A stretch of DNA of 64,000 bases from Hesseltinella vesiculosa (lineage: Eukaryota > Mucoromycota > Mucoromycetes > Mucorales > Cunninghamellaceae): positions 62,001-126,000 of the forward strand of contig MCGT01000043.1 of the NCBI GenBank assembly GCA_002104935.1, written 5' to 3'. Below are positions 57,742 to 64,000 of the stretch, piece by piece. Each line of letters opens with the position of its first letter. Position 1 is the first letter of the stretch. The position numbers were made by a program, and so were the translations under genes. The notes below the pieces were generated by a model that saw nothing but the letters and a program-made list of their open reading frames with translations, did no database searches and had not been told where the DNA came from.

Positions 57742-58182
57742 ATGCAGGAGAAACTTAGCCTGCAAGCAAGCATCGAGGGTTGTCGTCTAGACATCAAAGC
57801 CCACGAGGACGCTCATCAAGCATTGAGCATGTGTCCCGCAGACGATTCTCAATCGTCAAACGCAAACAGCAACGTACGCAGCCCCACGAGAATGGAGCAC
57901 ATTCGACCTAAAGATGTGCCTCGTTTGCAACTCGTCTATCAAGGGCGAGAGGATCCAAAAGTGAGCTCGGCAACGGGGCATCTGGATATCAGCTTACCTG
58001 GTCGACCTGATCATCGCCACCAAGACACCCCAATTAGCTCGACGTCATACGTCTATGATGAGCAACAAGCTCCGCAGACTGGGCTTCATCATCAACAACG
58101 AGAAATCGAGTATCCTTCCATCAACATCGAAAGCGCACCCAAGATTGGCCCTGCCTTCCCTTCCCTCCTTTTTTTAGTTTAA
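57742..58182 (+). pseudogene. Decayed reverse-transcriptase fragment
   Basis: In the frame through 57975-58140 the sequence reads RQRGIWISAYLVDLIIATKT, then SNKLRRLGFIINNEKSSIL, which resembles the RT palm and following segment of LTR/DIRS retroelements: ..G(I/V)..AYLDDLI.. and LGF.IN.EKS. The catalytic YxDD is YLVD, so one Asp is lost. A stop lies just upstream (AAATGAGC context near 57960), and a different frame is open through the whole region but reads no known protein. It follows, rather than precedes, the recombinase relic. Confidence 0.6.
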
Positions 58183-58719
58183 CTATTATGCTTTGAACTA
58201 CAGGAAAAAAATAAAATAAAATAAAAAAGAATACACGACGCGACTGGGCGATGTACATGAAGTGTATGGACTGGCCAAGGCAGTAGACAAAGACGAATCG
58301 AAGACCCTGCGATTTGTTGCTCACCTGTAAGAATTTGCTGACAGTCATAAGAAACATTGTTTGCATACTTTTTGTTATGTTTGGCAAAAAATCATCTTAT
58401 TATTTTGAGCGAAGAAGAAAAATGATTAAACAGCAAGACAGATAGCAAAAAAGGGCACGAGTCTGTGAGATCCCTCGATCATGCTGAGCATGGTCGTAGC
58501 CATAGCTGTAGCTTCTATGATCATGCTCATCTTGATCGAGGGGTTTTCCAACAGTCAAACACATCAAGTAATACCACTTTGGTGATTTCAGCAACCACAA
58601 AATGCGGCCAGCAAATCATCTGCTGTTGCCAGTGCTGGTTCTCAATAGACTCTTTTTTTTTTCTCAACGCTGAAAAAAAGTTTTCTTTTCACAACCCCCT
58701 TGCCATTTGCCTATGAGAT
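58183..58719. other. Intergenic with a long inverted repeat
   Basis: Separates the retroelement relic from the LAMTOR1-like gene. The only notable element is the 69-bp near-palindrome at 58473-58541. Confidence 0.5.
58473..58541. repeat. 69-bp near-palindrome (hairpin-forming inverted repeat)
   Basis: The left arm begins CCTCGATCATGCTGAGCATG and the right arm is its near reverse complement, ending in CATCTTGATCGAGG. 23 of the first 27 positions pair by Watson-Crick, and two more would be G-U in RNA. The loop is about 15 nt (CCATAGCTGTAGCTT). Confidence 0.85.
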
Positions 58720-59452
58720 ATGGGGTGCTGCCAAAGCAGAGAAGACCATGACGAGGTAATGAATAGTAGCTTAACTGTAAAATCGTAATGTTATGGCGAT
58801 ACTAACTCTGTGCATGATTTTATTACCATCCAGGATGACATTCGTGCTCCTCTTTTGCCAGGAGACACGACCACAGACAAGTAATGACCTGCCTCCTTTC
58901 CTTCAGTCACTTCAGCCATTGACATTTTCTTCTTTTTTTCAGTGTCATCAACTACCAAACTTACGATACTATTGATGCCAAGCAGGAAGAACAATTCTGG
59001 AACGACGTCATTAATCGAACGACGCAGTAAGTCCATCAACCTTCACCTTCCACTCCTGCCATTGGCTCTGCTCATGAGTGAAAGAGTGACCATCGATCCA
59101 ATTCTCACTTACTTTTTTTTCTAGCCACTTGATAGACATTGCAATGTCCCAACCTGACCCTCTTCAAGAACAAGATATCCAAGACCGTACGGAAAAATAC
59201 CAGCAATGGCTCCAACACTACGAAGCCAACCTACCTGTCAGCTCGACAGCCAACGTCCAGCCAGTTGTCGACCTGACCAGTGTCGTGACGGCGATCCGAG
59301 CGCATCCAACCATCACCTCTGCTCAACGCGAACAAATCGACGAGCTTGCTGACCGAGTGCAACAGGCCATGCGAAAAATCGAAGTTCAGCCTGTAGGCGA
59401 CATTGTCATTCAACTCACCATGCCTGAATCGATGTCGATTGCCTCTTACTGA
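58720..59452 (+). CDS. LAMTOR1/p18-like lysosomal/vacuolar anchor protein
   Basis: Predicted Ragulator/EGO anchor on late endosome or vacuole. Four exons close: 58720-58755, 58834-58880, 58943-59026 and 59125-59452 (164 aa). The start MGCCQSRED carries Gly2 for N-myristoylation and Cys3/Cys4 for palmitoylation, as in p18 (MGCC). Then DDIRAPLLPGD resembles the family's acidic-dileucine segment, and the helical body has QFWNDVINRTTQHHLIDIAM, DPLQEQDIQDRTEKYQQWLQ and a long amphipathic C-terminal half ending QPVGDIVIQLTMPESMSIAS. The lipid-anchor motif and the HLIDI...Q.DI.DR..-Y pattern support LAMTOR1. It would recruit Rag GTPases to activate TORC1 in response to amino acids, by family inference. 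Confidence 0.8.
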
Positions 59453-59629
59453 TTGCCCCTGCCCTGGCTTTCTTTTTCTTTATTTTTTTTTTGACTCACC
59501 ATGACCACACTCTCTACCTGGCCCTTCCTTTCCCTTCCTTCCTTTCCTTCAAACATAGTTTTATTGCTGACTTTTTTTTGTTGTTGACCATATGCATTAC
59601 CATACTAATAAACATCATGACGATGTTCC
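59453..59629. other. Convergent spacer
   Basis: 177 bp between the LAMTOR1-like and POLA2 stops. Polypyrimidine sequence and a candidate AATAAA near 59607. Confidence 0.6.
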
Positions 59630-61963
59630 TCAGATTTTGATCAAGTCCACTCGAATATGCTCATGCTGTTTCACGTGTTGCTTGGCGGGAAGGGCAATGC
59701 GTGCATAGGTACCTCCAGATTGACTTTTGCATAAATGTCCAGGATTCATGCAGATCACATCATCGACCACCTGAGAAAGGGAGTTAGCCAAATCGCGCCT
59801 TTTTCTTTTTGAATTACCTTTGCAAAATGCTTCAAGTGGGAGGGTAGCACCAAAATGTCAGGCAAGGTTGTCAGTTGCACCATGGCCATTTGATCTGCAT
59901 CGATGATAACGTCAGGAGCTGTGGGATACAAGGGATAGAATCTAGAACCGGATAAAATAAATAGCTCAGTAGGCGGTCCTTGGTTTTGTATAGAGAACAT
60001 ACGAGCGTTGCTGTAAAATATGATGGGAGAGACGAGCAAGGCGATCCTGTGAACCACTTGCTTTGGAGCATTCTTGCTGACCGAGGGCCATGAGAATGTC
60101 GACGTTGGCCATGGCCAGGGTGGTGCCGTTGATGCTGATCACGCTAGGGTTGGGTAAGAGAAGGATCGAGGGATCGAGTTGGAGAGCTTTGGCAGACAGA
60201 CTGGGTTGCGGGAACAAAGGCCATTCGTGCACAATGTCGTTGGCATGAGGCATTAGCACAATCTTGGTATCAGGCTGTGCTTGGGCTAATTGATTCAGCC
60301 GGCTGGTGATCTCGCGCTGGAACAGATCCTCGGGTAATTCGTCAATATCACCCTTGGCAATCGTTGGATGTGATGTTGAGAGAAAAGGGCCCATCTAATC
60401 CCACACAAAACGCAATCATGGGTGAGTGCGAGCCCTCATGTTTCACTGATTTCCGCGGCTATTACCAGCAACAGTACGTCTGGTTGGGTGGCAACACAGG
60501 TTTGCAGCAGCTCAACCAACGGCTCAAAAGACAGATCAGAATCCAGTGTAAAAGGACCCGAAGCAACCAAGACGTCAACGTTCCTGCCCATCTCTTCTGC
60601 TTGTATCCGTTCTGGCAAAGGAGGCTGGTATTCCAAAAAAAAAAAAAAAAAGTGGCGATGTGAGCGAGTGCCGTTTTCCTGGAGCCGTTGCCTGCTTGGT
60701 CCAATTACCGTCACAATTTGCTCCACCACAAATGATTTGCCAGTCATGTTGTTGCCTTGGAATCCTACAATCTATAGAAAAAGCCAGACAGCGAGTGATT
60801 AGCATGCTGTCCATAGCCCTGCTCCCCCCCCCCCCCGCGACTTACTTGACCAGGGAAAAGGGAGAAGTCTGGGATACGGGTTAAATCCAGTTTGACGCGT
60901 TTGCCCAGTCCGAGAGTGCGTGACGATTCAAGCATGACCGACGTGTGGTTGAGCTTGCCCTGATTGGCTTCATTGCAGATGCGGCCGACAGCCTTGATGG
61001 AGCCTTGTGTTGTGCGTGTAGGGTTGCCGTATCCTTCTTCCCATTGATTCGCCTCTTGAATGATGTCAGCCATGTAATCGATCTGGTCGTCCAGCACTAG
61101 GTGATGGGAGAAAGGAATGGCTGTCAGCATGCTGGTACCAAGCAAAACAATAGATGCATACTTTCCGCCTTGTTTCGAATCTTTTCAAACATGTACCGGT
61201 ACCGCAAAATTTTAGGATGAGAGTTGGTAATGGTTGGTTTGGCAGATGGGCCTGACCGGAAGGAGAGCTGAGGGTTGAGCTGCAAATCAATGACGTTGGT
61301 TCCTTTTCGCTCGGAAAATGACGAAGTGGATTGTGATCTGGGAGGGAAAGCAGAATAAGCAAAGGCGTTGGTCTGCATACCATCTTTTCTTTGCAGCTTA
61401 CGCTTGTAAATTCAAGGTGGGGGCAATAGGAGCCAAATTAGCGTGTGTGGAGGGGGTAGGTTTGGCATAAACGCTCGTGCCTTGTGTCAGGTTGGTCATG
61501 CTGTAGAGAAGAAAGGATTGAATACATTGACGTGACGGTACTTGTGCAGATGACATGCTTACAATTGATCCAAAGAGTCTTCTTGATTCGAATCGACATC
61601 CATGAAATCAGAGGCCAAGGACGACAGCATCCGGCTGGGTGCTGGCCGAGCTTTGCGGTTCAGATTGTTGGTTTTGGTGCTGGGTTGGTTCACTTGCTTC
61701 TCCAGGTTCTTTCGTAGTTGACGTAGCAGATCAATCGTAGGCTTTTCATTGCCTTTCATCAACGATAAGGCAAATGATTCCCATTTGTACCGAAGCTCTG
61801 CCACTGTCAGAGAGAACATCTGGCACAGGGAGTCCACTGCACAAGAGGATGTGAGCGAGCAATGCCACCCATTTCATTGCCTTTACTTACATTCTTTAAG
61901 TACAGCCTGATGTGCTTGGCTGTCTAATTGGAACTCGCGGCTTAGATCGACAAGATTAGACAT
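59630..61963 (-). CDS. POL12: DNA polymerase alpha subunit B
   Basis: Regulatory subunit of DNA polymerase alpha-primase, coupling primer synthesis to replication. ATG 61963 reads MSNLVDLSREFQLDSQAHQA, and the next exon continues LDSLCQMFSLTVAELRYKWE, the N-terminal helical domain. A linker with APSRMLSSLASDFMDVDS and FRSGPSAKPTIT follows. The OB and phosphoesterase-like region contains ILRYRYMFEKIRNKAEVLDD, GRICNEANQGKLNHTSVMLE, RVKLDLTRIPDFSLFPGQIV, GFQGNNMTGKSFVVEQIV, RNVDVLVASGPFTLDSDLSF, SRLNQLAQAQPDTKIVLMPH, ANDIVHEWPLFPQP and ILLLPNPSVISINGTTLAMA. It ends ARIALPAKQHVKHEHIRVDL. At least ten exons. Divergent from PRMT3 across only 171 bp. Confidence 0.93.
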
Positions 61964-62071
61964 GAGGGGTTCAAGTAAAAAAAAATAGGGCAAGAAACAA
62001 GAAAAAAAAAAAAAGACGCGGGCCGCGATTCAACAATCTTTTGTGACTGAGCCGTTTCAGCCGCCGCAAGC

Positions 62072-62104
<33 letters not shown>

Positions 62105-62134
62105 TCTTCATTGTCCTTCTCATAGATCAAGTAA
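61964..62134. promoter_or_regulatory. Compact divergent promoter POL12 / PRMT3 with long A-tract
   Basis: 171 bp between two divergent ATGs. A run of about 27 A (62076-62102) lies in the middle, with a further A13 near 62002. GACGCG occurs at about 62015, resembling the core of an MCB (ACGCG) site used for S-phase genes in other fungi; a single short match is weak evidence. Confidence 0.6.
62076..62102. repeat. Poly(dA) tract of about 27 bp
   Basis: Uninterrupted A-run in the POL12/PRMT3 divergent promoter, directly before GATCTTCATTG. Runs this long are rigid and tend to exclude nucleosomes. Confidence 0.85.

Positions 62135-64000
<1,866 letters not shown>

Overview
This is a gene-dense nuclear segment of a filamentous fungus. 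It looks like an early-diverging Mucoromycota species, most likely Mucorales; that assignment is inference from gene architecture and is not proven. Nearly every gene is split by short GT-AG introns (about 50-110 bp, one GC-AG). Many introns carry A or T homopolymers, and several genes have very small coding exons. The gene set is eukaryotic housekeeping: kinesin, 14-3-3, Rab18, ARP5, POLA2, PRMT3, DUS4, RCL1, LAMTOR1-like, peroxisomal acyl-CoA oxidase. A WOPR-type fungal regulator and an Svf1 homologue mark it as fungal.

Layout. From 0 to 32.6 kb almost everything is on the minus strand: a gene cut by the left edge, a kinesin, a ThrE/Prm10-type membrane transporter, a 4-kb gene-poor gap with a decayed Tc1/mariner-like transposase, a mitochondrial stomatin-like protein, a WRN-type 3'-5' exonuclease, a Ysc84/Lsb3 SYLF-SH3 protein, an SCP2 protein, an alpha/beta-hydrolase fused to a tyrosine phosphatase, a disordered Trp-motif protein, Svf1, a CreC/WDR20 WD40 protein, a kelch membrane protein and an aspartic-protease-like secreted protein. 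From 33 to 40 kb a plus-strand run holds DUS4, RCL1, Rab18 and a WOPR transcription factor. From 40.7 to 64 kb strands alternate: 14-3-3, an OPT transporter, mitochondrial ribosomal protein S10, acyl-CoA oxidase divergent from ARP5, an NLI/FCP1-type phosphatase, a decayed tyrosine-recombinase retroelement, a LAMTOR1-like lipid-anchored protein, then POLA2 divergent from PRMT3, which runs off the right edge.

There is no operon logic. Shared themes are peroxisomal lipid metabolism (SCP2 and acyl-CoA oxidase both end in AKL), endolysosome and membrane traffic (Rab18, Ysc84, LAMTOR1-like, Svf1) and three tight divergent promoters. Exon boundaries were placed by eye from splice consensus, reading frame and family conservation. 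Spans are reliable to a few bases where the frame arithmetic closes.

No CRISPR, tRNA or rRNA gene was recognised. The most unusual items are the hydrolase-phosphatase fusion, an aspartic-protease-like protein whose second catalytic Asp is replaced by Glu, a 69-bp near-palindrome, a 130-bp-period duplication between two genes, a pair of related transposon relics 39 kb apart, and a scrambled recombinase plus reverse-transcriptase relic.
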